From: Fusobacterium mortiferum ATCC 9817
Lineage (GTDB): Bacteria > Fusobacteriota > Fusobacteriia > Fusobacteriales > Fusobacteriaceae
DNA: 64,000 nt
Direction of reading: 5' to 3'
NCBI RefSeq assembly: GCF_000158195.2
Contig: NZ_GL987988.1
Coordinates: 391,371-455,370, forward strand
In this document: piece after piece, positions 33,895-43,075 of the stretch
Layout of the letters: each line of letters opens with the position of its first letter
Position numbering within the stretch: position 1 is the stretch's first letter
The notes under the pieces: generated by a model
Database searches by the model: none
Seen by the model: only the letters and a program-made list of their open reading frames with translations
Told to the model about the DNA's origin: nothing
Program-made: the position numbers and the translations under genes

Positions 33895-36800
33895 ATGGAA
33901 AAAGAGTTAAAAAGGTACTTAAAAAGAAAGATTAGAATTAGTTTAGCTGTAGTTGTTAGTTTTCTAATTACAGGAAGTGTTAGTTTATCTTCAATAGTAA
34001 GTTCAAATGATATTTTGATTGAAAATGATAAATTAATATTAGGAAAATTAAGTGAAAAAATGTCTGAGAATATCCCAATATATGGTGAGAATATCCCAAT
34101 AGATGAAAGAGGAAATGGTATATTAGAAAAAAGTTTAGTTAATACTGAAATTAATAATTCTGGAATTATAAAAGGAAATTTAGATGTTAAATACTTTAGA
34201 GATACTAGTTTAGGTAATTTATTTGTAACTATGGGATGGGGAAATGGTATTGTTCTTTATGCTCCAGATGATTTGAAACTTGATTTAGATATTTTAGTAA
34301 AGAATAGTGGAATGATATCAGGTAATTTTACAACCAAAGAACTTGGTTCAGACCACTTTTATTCAGGAAATGGTATTTTAAAAGATTACCCTATGAGAGC
34401 TAATGCTAATAATATAAATAAAAAATTAAATGTCTATAATGATGGAATAATTTTAGGAAATTATTCTGTAAACAGAGTAGTAGCTGAAGGGCTCAAACGT
34501 TTTTATGTAGCCTTTGGTAGTGGAAATGGAAATGGAGTGATGTCTGTTTTTGAAGGAAGCATAGACAAAATAGAAAATAATGGAGTGATAGGAGGAAAAA
34601 TATATACTCCACTATTTGATTATAGTTTTTTTGATGGAAATGGGATAGCTGTGATGAATTTAAAAAAAGTAGATAACTTTGGGAAAATAACAGGAGAGAG
34701 TATATTAGTAAATTCAAAAGAAAATTTTGATGAAGAATACTGTAAAAATTATTACATTGAAGTTAAAGGAGCTGAACATGGAAATGGAATAGTAACACGG
34801 GAACTTTATAACTTCAATTTAAATAATAGTGGAGTAATTTCTGGAAAAAGTCAGGCAGAAAATGTTTATTCTGATAAATTAATATTAAACTCAATATTTG
34901 CTCCACTTTATGATGGGACAGGGAACGGAATATTTTTTTCTGACAGAGAAGAGAGTGATAGAAGAGGAACTGAAACTGGAATACCAATAGAGATTAGTAG
35001 TAATGGAGTAATTTCTGGAAATGCTAAATATGATGCTTTAACAGATGAAATTAATAGGACATCACATTACTATGGAAATGGAAATGGTATCGCATATTTA
35101 GCTTTTTTAACAACATCAAGTACTACTAATCATAATTATTCAACTGAAATGAGTATAAAAAACAGCGGAATGATAAAGGGATACTATAAAGGAGATAGAA
35201 TTTTTAATACTCATGATATTAATGGGTGGGAAATTAAATTTACAGAGAGTAGATTTGCAAAACATGATGGTTCTGGTATAAACTATATGTCAGAGTTAAT
35301 AGAAAATAGATTAGATATAACTAATAGTGGACTAATATCTGGAAACTCAGATAAAAAAGAAGATGAAAAAAATACATATAAAGGGTTTGGGAATGGGATA
35401 ACATTATTTCCTACTTTATCAGCTTATAATTCTTATAATTATTGGGGTGGTTATGATATAAAAGCTGATTTTAATATTGAAAATAGCGGAGTAGTTTTAG
35501 GAAAAGACAGTGCTATATATTTAGATAGAGCAAATGTTAATAATTCTGGAATAGAAAATAAGGATGTAACTCTTGATATTAAAAACTATGGAATTTTAGC
35601 TGGGAAAAATCTAGTTTATGTTAATAAAACTCAAGATACTAACAAAGAAAATAAAAATGAACTAACTGACGAAGAAATAAAAAAATATATAGGACAAGGA
35701 TTAGGAGTAAAATTAGATGATAATACCAATGCAACAGAGGTTGTTGTAGGAACTGGTGGAACAATAACTGATGAGGGAAGTTTAAAGGGTTATGAGATAA
35801 AGAACGTTTTAACTCAAGAGGAAGCATCTAAAAAAGAATTTGATAAAACATTATTATCATCAACATTGGATAAGACAGATAAACTTATTATCAATGGAGT
35901 TAATAAAGGACTTGAAGTAGATAAAGATTTAGAGCTATCTAACTCTATCTTAAACTCTTATGGGGTAGCTTTAACTGTAGATTCAAACAGTAATTTTACA
36001 GGAAAAGGAACAATCATAAATGGTGGAGGATTGAGAGGAGATTCAGAAGATACTACTAAGAAATATATAGCAGTAGAAGGAAAAGAAAACTCAGCTTTAA
36101 ACTTTACTGAAAAAACACTAATAAATGGAGATATTGCTTTTATTGAAACTACAACTGACAGTAATAATAGTGTTGTAATATCAGATAGTTCATTAAATGG
36201 AAATTTATATGGAAGTAATGGAAAAACAGAGGTAGAAATAAGTAATAACTCTATACTAAATGGAAATATTGATTTATCTAATTCAAAAGAAAGTACTTTA
36301 AAAATTAAAGATAATGTATTGATAAATGGAGATTTAATAGGAAGTAATTCTTCCAATAAAGATAAATTAATTTTTGAAGGTGCTACTGGTATTAGTATTT
36401 TCAATAAAATTTCGGATTTTAGTAATATTGAGTTAGCACAAAATAGTGATGTTACTCTTTACGAAACAGCTGAGGTTACAGGAACTGGAGAAATTAAAAT
36501 TGCAGAGGGAAATCAACTTAATTTAAGAGTTGATGGAAGTAAAAAAGATGAAAGTGGAAAGATAACAGGACATGCTTTAAATGATTTTAATGGAACTATA
36601 ACAGGAACTACAAGCTTAAAACCAGGAGATAGTATTGAAGAAACAGGAACACCAATAGATAAAGATAAGATAGGAGTATTCAATATAGTTACTAACGGTT
36701 TAGGGGTAGACTCTGTAATAGATTTCTCAGGGACAAAATTTGATGAGGAAAATGTATGGATTAAGACAGACTCAATACTAGATAGTGCAGAGATAGATAA

Positions 36801-38430
36801 AGAAAATGAAACAGTAGTAATTAAAGGGGAAAAAGATTTATACTCAATAGATATTGATACTACTGTTGATGAGAAATTATATATTAAATTAAATGATATA
36901 TATAAAGGAGTATATACAAGTGGAGATAAGAACTTTGATAAGTTGAAAGAGATTCTATATCTAAATCCAAATCTTACTCCAGAAGGAAATTATACTGCAG
37001 TAACAGATGAACAACAAATGGTAACTTTACTTGCTTATCTAAAACAAGTGTATACTGAAACTCCTTATTCATTCTCAGCAGAAGCAAGTAGAAAATCAAT
37101 GAATATTTTTGGAGATATTGTAAAAGAAAATAACTTCAAGGCTAAAGATGGAGAGATAATAACATATGGTGGACTTACTCATAATAATGGAGAAGGAACA
37201 GATAAATATTATGGTAAAAATTATCATGGATTTGATATAGGTAGTGCAGATACAAAAGTAGATAGTAAGATGACAGGGGCTTATGGACAAATAGAAAAAG
37301 GTATAAGCGATAGTACATCAGTAGGACTAATGCTAGGAGGAAATAATAATAAAGTAGATATTGCAACATCAGATTTAAAAGGAAATTCTGCATATTTAGG
37401 TGGATATGTAAAACATGATAAAGGTGCATTTAGAGGAATAGCAGGAATAGGAATCCAATATAGTGATTGGGATAGTCATAGAAATACAATGAGTGATAGT
37501 TATAAGGAAAATTATTCTGATAGAGGATTAAATATCTATGCTGAAGGAAAATATACTAAAGAGCTAACAGAGGGATTATTCCTAGAGCCTAAAGTAGGAG
37601 TAAGTTATGACTATATAAAACAAGAGAGTATAAATGAATCAAAAGATAAGGCATTGGCTTTAGAAGTAGATGGAAAAGATTTTGATACATTATCAGGAAA
37701 TGTAGGATTAGACTTAAGAAAAGAGATAGTAACAGAAAAAGGAAAACATAACTTAACAGCAGGAGTAAATTATACAAGAATTTTATCAGGAGCAGATGAG
37801 GATAACTTAACAGGAAACTTTGGAGGAAATAGTTTTGATATATTAGTACCGCAAAAAACAAAGGATAATGTAAGTGTTGGAATAAAATATGACATAGAGC
37901 TAGAAACTGGAGTTATGTTAGGAGCAAAAGTAAGTTATGATGTTCCATTTAAAGTAAGCCAAGATAATCACACACATAAAAATGAAGGAAGCTGGAGAGT
38001 AGGAGTTGGAATAGGATATAGATTTAATACATTAAATGATTTAAATCCAATGAATATAGTTTCAAGTTCAAAAAAAGATAGTAGTATAACTCTAAGAACA
38101 AAGAGCTACTTTGAATTTGACAAAGCCGAGTTAAATAATAATAGTAAAAAAGTTATTGAAAAGTTCTCAGAAGAAATAAATAGAGATAATCTAAAAGGGA
38201 AAATAAAAATAGAGGGATATACAGATAATGTAGGTAAATCAAGCTATAATGAAAAACTATCTTTAGAAAGAGCAACTAAAGTAGCAGAAGAGCTAAAAAA
38301 ACAGGTAAAAAATAGTGATACAGAGTATGAGATACTAGGAAAAGGAGCAAGCAATCCAATAGGGAATAATGAAACAGAAGTTGGAAGAGCTAAAAATAGA
38401 AGAGTAGAGATAGAATTTCAAGAAAAATAA
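33895..38430 (+). CDS. Type V autotransporter with beta-helix passenger, beta-barrel and C-terminal OmpA domain
   Basis: Giant surface protein of 1511 residues. N-terminus has a basic stretch then a signal-type hydrophobic segment (about 14-32). Residues about 60-600 contain roughly ten repeats pairing GNGI with N(S/N)G(V/I/M)I(S/K)G, such as NNSGIIKGN, KNSGMISGN and NNSGVISGK, a pattern expected of a beta-helix passenger. A linker follows; the autotransporter barrel spans about 1085-1378, ending GVGIGYRF. Residues 1404-1511 are an OmpA/MotB domain (YFEFDKAELN, GYTDNVGKSSYN, LSLERA, NRRVEIEF) that should bind peptidoglycan. A barrel followed by a periplasmic anchor is unusual. AGGA lies upstream; likely adhesin function is inference. 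Confidence 0.9.
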   Translation: MEKELKRYLKRKIRISLAVVVSFLITGSVSLSSIVSSNDILIENDKLILGKLSEKMSENIPIYGENIPIDERGNGILEKSLVNTEINNSGIIKGNLDVKYFRDTSLGNLFVTMGWGNGIVLYAPDDLKLDLDILVKNSGMISGNFTTKELGSDHFYSGNGILKDYPMRANANNINKKLNVYNDGIILGNYSVNRVVAEGLKRFYVAFGSGNGNGVMSVFEGSIDKIENNGVIGGKIYTPLFDYSFFDGNGIAVMNLKKVDNFGKITGESILVNSKENFDEEYCKNYYIEVKGAEHGNGIVTRELYNFNLNNSGVISGKSQAENVYSDKLILNSIFAPLYDGTGNGIFFSDREESDRRGTETGIPIEISSNGVISGNAKYDALTDEINRTSHYYGNGNGIAYLAFLTTSSTTNHNYSTEMSIKNSGMIKGYYKGDRIFNTHDINGWEIKFTESRFAKHDGSGINYMSELIENRLDITNSGLISGNSDKKEDEKNTYKGFGNGITLFPTLSAYNSYNYWGGYDIKADFNIENSGVVLGKDSAIYLDRANVNNSGIENKDVTLDIKNYGILAGKNLVYVNKTQDTNKENKNELTDEEIKKYIGQGLGVKLDDNTNATEVVVGTGGTITDEGSLKGYEIKNVLTQEEASKKEFDKTLLSSTLDKTDKLIINGVNKGLEVDKDLELSNSILNSYGVALTVDSNSNFTGKGTIINGGGLRGDSEDTTKKYIAVEGKENSALNFTEKTLINGDIAFIETTTDSNNSVVISDSSLNGNLYGSNGKTEVEISNNSILNGNIDLSNSKESTLKIKDNVLINGDLIGSNSSNKDKLIFEGATGISIFNKISDFSNIELAQNSDVTLYETAEVTGTGEIKIAEGNQLNLRVDGSKKDESGKITGHALNDFNGTITGTTSLKPGDSIEETGTPIDKDKIGVFNIVTNGLGVDSVIDFSGTKFDEENVWIKTDSILDSAEIDKENETVVIKGEKDLYSIDIDTTVDEKLYIKLNDIYKGVYTSGDKNFDKLKEILYLNPNLTPEGNYTAVTDEQQMVTLLAYLKQVYTETPYSFSAEASRKSMNIFGDIVKENNFKAKDGEIITYGGLTHNNGEGTDKYYGKNYHGFDIGSADTKVDSKMTGAYGQIEKGISDSTSVGLMLGGNNNKVDIATSDLKGNSAYLGGYVKHDKGAFRGIAGIGIQYSDWDSHRNTMSDSYKENYSDRGLNIYAEGKYTKELTEGLFLEPKVGVSYDYIKQESINESKDKALALEVDGKDFDTLSGNVGLDLRKEIVTEKGKHNLTAGVNYTRILSGADEDNLTGNFGGNSFDILVPQKTKDNVSVGIKYDIELETGVMLGAKVSYDVPFKVSQDNHTHKNEGSWRVGVGIGYRFNTLNDLNPMNIVSSSKKDSSITLRTKSYFEFDKAELNNNSKKVIEKFSEEINRDNLKGKIKIEGYTDNVGKSSYNEKLSLERATKVAEELKKQVKNSDTEYEILGKGASNPIGNNETEVGRAKNRRVEIEFQEK

Positions 38431-38483
38431 ATTTTTCTAAAAAGGATTATTATATTTTAATAATACAAAATAGTGGGGATAAT

Positions 38484-38562
38484 ATGAGCATCTAGGGAAG
38501 ATTTTGACTTTACAAAAGACTATATCATTAATAAATGGGAATATGATATAAGTTTAGTATAA
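38484..38562 (+). pseudogene. Possible 25-aa ORF or gene remnant broken by one base
   Basis: ATG at 38484 follows GTGGGGAT but meets TAG after three codons. Dropping one base there opens a protein-like tail EDFDFTKDYIINKWEYDISL that ends at TAA 38560-38562, two bases before a terminator. This fits the decayed end of a gene, but short AT-rich frames arise by chance. No homologue recognised. Confidence 0.25.
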
Positions 38563-38563
38563 G

Positions 38564-38602
38564 AAAAGCTGGAGTGATTTCAAAACTTCAGCTTTTTCTT
38601 TT
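38564..38602 (+). terminator. Terminator downstream of the autotransporter
   Basis: AAAAGCTG (38564-38571) pairs with CAGCTTTT (38589-38596), extended by a G-T pair and AGT/ACT, followed by TTCTTTT. Confidence 0.85.
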
Positions 38603-38628
38603 GGTTTTAAAGGAAAGGGGAAGGTAAA

Positions 38629-39333
38629 ATGATGTCGATGAGAAATAAAAGAAAAAGTAAAGTAAAATTATATATTCTTTTTTTATTATTAGCAGTGTGT
38701 AGTTTTATTTTTTATGAAAATAAAAAATTCCAAACTAGGATAGAAAATATATATTTTCAGAAAAAATTAGCAGGAGAAAATATAGAAAAAACAAATATAA
38801 AAAATATATTTTTAATTAGTGATGAAGATAAGTATATTCTTTATTTTATTAATTTTGATGGAAATAATAAAAAAATTGAAGATTTAAAAAGTGTTGGAAA
38901 TATTAATTTTTCAACACCTATTTTAATTCAAAAAGATAGCTATGGATATATAAATAGAAAGGGAGAGGTGGTAATTCCACTTGAATATACAAAAGCCACA
39001 AATTTTAAAGATGGAGTAGCAATAGTAAAAAAAGGAAAATATGGAGTCATAGATGAGAAAGGAAAGGTATTATTACCTTTTGAATATGAAGAAATATTTT
39101 TAGGAGAAAAGAAAAGAGTAATCTTAAAAAAAGAGGGAGTATATTATACTTCAAATTTAAAAACAGCTCAAAAAATAGATGTAGATGAAATAACAGAAAT
39201 AGCTTCTGGACAATTATTTTTTAAAAAAGGAAACGAGTACGGGATAATGAATATTTATGGAAAATTTTTAGTAAAAAGTAATAATATTGGTAATAAGAAT
39301 TTTCATTTAAATAGTTATCCCAAAATAAATTAA
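38629..39333 (+). CDS. Membrane-anchored WG-repeat protein
   Basis: 234 residues: one membrane segment (VKLYILFLLLAVCSFIFY, about 12-29), then WG-type repeats in the middle: YGYINRKGEVVIPLEY and YGVIDEKGKVLLPFEYEEI, and a degenerate third YGIMNIYGKFLV. WG repeats form beta units of unknown role in surface or immunity-like proteins. Start at the first of closely spaced ATGs behind AAAGGGGAAGG. It is followed 55 nt later by another repeat protein. Codon usage looks more A-rich than the glycogen genes. Function not assigned. Confidence 0.7.
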   Translation: MMSMRNKRKSKVKLYILFLLLAVCSFIFYENKKFQTRIENIYFQKKLAGENIEKTNIKNIFLISDEDKYILYFINFDGNNKKIEDLKSVGNINFSTPILIQKDSYGYINRKGEVVIPLEYTKATNFKDGVAIVKKGKYGVIDEKGKVLLPFEYEEIFLGEKKRVILKKEGVYYTSNLKTAQKIDVDEITEIASGQLFFKKGNEYGIMNIYGKFLVKSNNIGNKNFHLNSYPKIN

Positions 39334-39388
39334 AAAAAATATATAATAAGGAAAAAATATTTTAAAATGGAAAGTAGGAATTAGAAAA

Positions 39389-39877
39389 GTGGAAAATAAA
39401 GAAAATATATCAATTAGAATAGAAAAAAAATTTTATGATAATGGAAAAATAGAAAGAAAAATAGTATATAGTAATAATGTAAAAGAGGTTACTTATTATT
39501 ATTCCACTGGAGAATTATTTTTTAGAAAGCTTGTTGATAATATTAATGAAGAGGAATATATTGAATATTTTTCTAAAAAAGGAGATACTATAACAAAACT
39601 TAAAAACAATTATAATAGTAATTATAAAATTATATTTGATATTAATAGTGGAAAATATTTGAAGCTAATAGAAAAGAAATTATATTATAATAGAAAGATT
39701 TTCTTTGGAAGAGTTAGGTATTATAGCGGAGTATTTTTAATAGAAGAATCCTATAACAGTGAAGGAGAATTAGATGGTATAAGTAAGATAAGTCATTATG
39801 AAGAGGGAATAATATCTGAGATAAATTGGAAAAGTGGTATGATAGTTTTAAGGAATAAAGATGATAAGAAAATATGA
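39389..39877 (+). CDS. YwqK/MORN-like repeat protein
   Basis: 162 residues with repeats of the type 'YDNGKIERKIVY', 'YYSTGELFFRKLV' and 'YNSEGELDGISKISHYEEG', which match the MORN-variant pattern of YwqK-family antitoxin-like proteins. No signal peptide. The start is GTG 39389; AGG lies upstream but the ribosome site is weak. It probably shares a transcript with the WG-repeat gene. There is no toxin gene next to it, so the antitoxin label is only a family name. Confidence 0.6.
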   Translation: MENKENISIRIEKKFYDNGKIERKIVYSNNVKEVTYYYSTGELFFRKLVDNINEEEYIEYFSKKGDTITKLKNNYNSNYKIIFDINSGKYLKLIEKKLYYNRKIFFGRVRYYSGVFLIEESYNSEGELDGISKISHYEEGIISEINWKSGMIVLRNKDDKKI

Positions 39878-39893
39878 AAGAAATAAAGATTAA

Positions 39894-39937
39894 AAAAGTA
39901 AAAGAGAGGTCACTATATAAAATGATCTCTCTTTTTT
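39894..39937. terminator. Bidirectional terminator between the YwqK-like gene and glgX
   Basis: AAAGAGAGGTCA (39901-39912) pairs with TGATCTCTCTTT (39923-39934, one G-T pair), flanked by T-runs on both strands. Confidence 0.85.
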
Positions 39938-39941
39938 ACTT

Positions 39942-41906
39942 TTATTTACTTATTAAAATGATTGAACTTCTTGATTTAACAAGGTAAGATTTTTTATCTA
40001 CTGGAGTAGGTGTATTAGAGAAGTTATATTTATCTTCTTTAGAAGTATCTACAAGTACATACCATTTTTTACCTTTTTCAAGAGGGGGTAATTCAAATTG
40101 TAAATCTCCATAGTAAGAGTTTAGTGCAATATAGAATTTTGTATCACTGTTTATATCCTTTAATTCAAAAGCTATACTTAAGGAATGATATGAAAAATCT
40201 GGAGAATGAAGCTTAGTTCCATGAAGGATAACATCACTTGCCTTACAATCATCACATTCCCAATAACTATCCTTTTTAAAGATAGAATAACTTTTTCTAA
40301 GTTTAATCATATTTTTAACAAAATTGTAGATATCTTTAAACTCTTCTGCTCTTTCCCAATCAAGCCAAGTTGATTTATTGTCTTGACAGTAGGCATTGTT
40401 ATTACCATGTTGTGTTCTACCACATTCATCTCCCATTAAAAACATAGGAGTTCCTTGAGAAATCATAAGAATAAGGAAGAAGTTCTTAATCAATTTTTTT
40501 CTTAGATTTAAGATTTCTGTATTTTTAGTTTCTCCTTCTTCTCCCCAGTTGTATGAGTTGTTATGATTTTCTCCATCTCTATTATTTTCTCCATTATTTA
40601 AATTATGTTTTGTATTGTAACTAACTAGATCATAGAGAGTAAATCCATCATGGCAACTGATAAAATTAATGCTGTTGTATGGAGAACGGTTTCCTCTTTT
40701 AAAAATATCAGGGCTTCCTGAAATTCTCTTAACTAAATCTGAAATCTGCCCAAAATCTCCTTTGATAAACTTTCTAACTACATCTCTGTATTTTCCATTC
40801 CATTCACTCCATCCAGCAGGCATGTCTCCTACATAGTAACCACCTAAATCCCAGCTTTCAGAGATAAGTTTACAATGGGATAGAATAGGATCTTGAGCTA
40901 TCTCATTAAGTATAGATTGACCTCCCCATTGTCCATATTCATCTCTTCCTAGGATAGGTGCTAAGTCAAATCTAAATCCATCAACTCCCATATCAAGATA
41001 CCAATATTTTAATGAGTTTAGAATAATGTCCTTACTCATTACAGTGTTACAATTAAATGTATTACCACAGCCAGAGTAGTTAGTATAATTTTCTCCATCT
41101 TTTTCTAATATATAGAATCCACTTTTATTCATAGCTTTAAAGTTATATAGATGACCACCATTTCCACCTTCAGCAGTATGGTTATATACTACATCTAAAA
41201 TGACTTCTATTCCATTTTTATGTAACTCTTTAATAAGTTCTTTTAACTCTACAACTTCATCAAAACTATCTAGATTTTTTTTACTAGAGAATTTTTTTGT
41301 AGGAGCAAAGAAGCTAATGGGATTATATCCCCATACATTTTCTAAAACCTTATTATGTGAATCATACCTACCAGTATATTCATCCCATTCATATACAGGG
41401 AGAAACTCTACTGCTGTAATTCCTAGTTCTTTTAAATAAGGAATTTTTTCCATAAATCCCTTATATTTTCCAGGAAACTTTACAAGAGAGTTAGAATTTT
41501 GAGTAAATAGTTTAATATGGACTTCATATATTATACTCTCACTCATTGGAGTATCAAGATGTCTCTCTTTAAAAAGTTCTTTTTTTACAGCGATAGATTT
41601 TTTATTTTTACACTCTTTGTGATTGGTATATGAAAAAGCGTAGGGGTCTAAAAGTTCAGGAGAATCATCTATTTTCCAAGAGTATATTACTCCTTCTTTA
41701 GCTCTCCTTAGAAAAATATGCCAAATATCCCCAGTTTTATTAATCTTTTCATCTAACTTCAAAGAGAGTGTTGGCTCTGTATTGTGGGCAAAATCATATA
41801 TATTTAGAATAACGTTTTTTTTATTTTTACAATAGATACCAAAGTTAATTCCTGTATCAAGAACAGTAGCTCCAAGTACAGGAAAACCAAAATCAACACT
41901 ATACAT
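39942..41906 (-). CDS. glgX: Glycogen debranching enzyme (GlgX/isoamylase, GH13)
   Basis: Hydrolyses alpha-1,6 branches of glycogen or limit dextrins in the cytosol. 654 residues: CBM48-like N-domain (1-120), then the GH13 barrel with DVVYNHTAEGG, nucleophile Asp314 in GFRFDLAPILGRD, acid/base Glu350 in LISESWD and Asp420 in FISCHDGFTL, then a C-terminal beta domain. It has a near-perfect promoter and sits 7 kb from the glycogen operon on the other strand, so it is separately controlled. Could act on pullulan- or amylopectin-type substrate as well. Confidence 0.9.
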   Translation of the reverse strand: MYSVDFGFPVLGATVLDTGINFGIYCKNKKNVILNIYDFAHNTEPTLSLKLDEKINKTGDIWHIFLRRAKEGVIYSWKIDDSPELLDPYAFSYTNHKECKNKKSIAVKKELFKERHLDTPMSESIIYEVHIKLFTQNSNSLVKFPGKYKGFMEKIPYLKELGITAVEFLPVYEWDEYTGRYDSHNKVLENVWGYNPISFFAPTKKFSSKKNLDSFDEVVELKELIKELHKNGIEVILDVVYNHTAEGGNGGHLYNFKAMNKSGFYILEKDGENYTNYSGCGNTFNCNTVMSKDIILNSLKYWYLDMGVDGFRFDLAPILGRDEYGQWGGQSILNEIAQDPILSHCKLISESWDLGGYYVGDMPAGWSEWNGKYRDVVRKFIKGDFGQISDLVKRISGSPDIFKRGNRSPYNSINFISCHDGFTLYDLVSYNTKHNLNNGENNRDGENHNNSYNWGEEGETKNTEILNLRKKLIKNFFLILMISQGTPMFLMGDECGRTQHGNNNAYCQDNKSTWLDWERAEEFKDIYNFVKNMIKLRKSYSIFKKDSYWECDDCKASDVILHGTKLHSPDFSYHSLSIAFELKDINSDTKFYIALNSYYGDLQFELPPLEKGKKWYVLVDTSKEDKYNFSNTPTPVDKKSYLVKSRSSIILISK

Positions 41907-41942
41907 AATCTCTCCTTTTTTTATAAATACTTCTATAAATAA

Positions 41943-41971
41943 ATTATATAATGTAGAAAATTAAAAGTCAA
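41943..41971 (-). promoter_or_regulatory. Promoter of glgX
   Basis: Minus-strand TTGACT (41966-41971) and TATAAT (41943-41948) with a 17-bp spacer, about 37 bp upstream of the ATG. Confidence 0.8.
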
Positions 41972-42037
41972 ACAAAGAAAGAGTGCAAAAGCTTAAAAAA
42001 AGATGGTATAATAGAAAATAAAAAGAGAGGTGTAAAA

Positions 42038-42487
42038 ATGAAAAAAGTTTTTATTGTAATCTTATTATTTTTTTTGAATATTCTCTATATAAATGCTGAA
42101 GATTATCAAGATATAATTTTGAGAAAAGTTAATAATTTCAGAGTAGAGAGTGGGCTGAAGCCATTAAAATTGAATAAGGAATTAAATAAAATAGCAATAG
42201 TTAAAGCAAAGGATATGGCAAAGGAAGAAAAGCTATCACATAACAGTGAAAAATTTGGAATGACTTTTAATCTTATTAAAGAGAAAGGGATAAGATATAG
42301 TGCTGCTGCAGAAAATATTGCAAGATGGCATGATACTCCCGAGTTTGTAGCTGATAGATGGATAGAGTCTAAAGGTCATAGAGGAAATATATTAAATCCA
42401 GCTTATGATGAAACAGGAATAGGGCTTGCTCAAGATAAAAATGGTAAAAATTATTGGGTACAGCTATTTATTAAGAGAAAAAAATAA
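42038..42487 (+). CDS. Secreted CAP-domain (YkwD/SCP-like) protein
   Basis: 149 residues: cleavable signal peptide (KKVFIVILLFFLNILYINA), then one CAP domain with LSHNS, the central ENIAR and the C-terminal GHRGNILNPAYDETGIGLA and YWVQLF motifs. CAP proteins of bacteria are secreted or periplasmic; the His/Glu cavity is present. Ribosome site GAGAGG; a promoter TGCAAA (41984-41989), 17 bp, TATAAT (42007-42012) precedes it. Function in bacteria is unsettled (envelope, metal or lipid binding). Confidence 0.85.
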   Translation: MKKVFIVILLFFLNILYINAEDYQDIILRKVNNFRVESGLKPLKLNKELNKIAIVKAKDMAKEEKLSHNSEKFGMTFNLIKEKGIRYSAAAENIARWHDTPEFVADRWIESKGHRGNILNPAYDETGIGLAQDKNGKNYWVQLFIKRKK

Positions 42488-42504
42488 AAAAATTAAGAAA
42501 AGTA

Positions 42505-42533
42505 TTGTGTTTATTGAAAAAACGTGCTATTTT
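42505..42533 (+). promoter_or_regulatory. Promoter of the HU gene
   Basis: TTGTGT (42505-42510) and TATTTT (42528-42533), spacer 17 bp, 41 bp upstream of the start. Confidence 0.45.
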
Positions 42534-42574
42534 AATAGTAAGGGCAACAAATAAATGATTGGGAGTGATTTCAA

Positions 42575-42895
42575 ATGACAAAAAAGGAATTTGTAGAATT
42601 ATTTGGAGCAAAAGCAGAGTTAAAAACAAAAGTAGAAGCTGAGAAATTAACAAAGGCTTTCTTAGAAACACTTGAAGAGGTATTAGTAAAAGGAGATAGC
42701 GTAGCTTTTATAGGATTTGGAAAATTTGAAGCAGCAAAGAGAGCAGAAAGAACTTGCATCAATCCACAAACTAAAAAGCCTATGAAAATTGCTGCAAGAA
42801 AAGTTGCAAAATTCAAACCTGGTAAAAACTTATTAGAAAAAATGAATCCAGTTGTAGAGAAAAAAGCAGCCAAAGGAAAAAAGAAAAGTAAATAA
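42575..42895 (+). CDS. HU-family DNA-binding protein
   Basis: Nucleoid protein of 106 residues. TKKEFVELFGAKAELKTK then VAFIGFGKFEAAKRAERTCINPQTKKPMKI (flexible arm) and FKPGKNLLEKMN, as in HU/IHF. The C-terminus has an added lysine-rich tail, VVEKKAAKGKKKSK, longer than standard ~90-residue HU and likely to strengthen DNA binding. GGGAGTG precedes ATG. Monocistronic. Confidence 0.93.
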   Translation: MTKKEFVELFGAKAELKTKVEAEKLTKAFLETLEEVLVKGDSVAFIGFGKFEAAKRAERTCINPQTKKPMKIAARKVAKFKPGKNLLEKMNPVVEKKAAKGKKKSK

Positions 42896-42925
42896 ATAAT
42901 AGAAGTTAATAAAAAAATGAAGTAG

Positions 42926-42995
42926 AAAGAGAAAATTTTACTGCAGTACTCAGTGCTAAATAGTAATGGGTAAAAGTAGAGTTTTCTCTTTTTAT
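42926..42995 (+). terminator. Terminator after the HU gene
   Basis: AAAGAGAAAA (42926-42935) pairs with TTTTCTCTTT (42982-42991); TTTTAC/GTAAAA extends the stem past a bulge, then a T-run. Confidence 0.75.
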
Positions 42996-43075
42996 ATTAT
43001 AGAAAATTCAAACTAGATATTTTTTGAAAAATAGTATAAAATATCAGAGTATAGTATAACAAAAAGGGAGATAAT

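Noticed and set aside
34493-37861. Several minus-strand frames inside the autotransporter gene
   Set aside because: They are antisense shadows with L/Y/F/H-rich composition and no start signals.
39389-39877. A toxin-antitoxin locus around the YwqK-like gene
   Set aside because: No toxin-like gene is adjacent and the family name alone does not establish the function.
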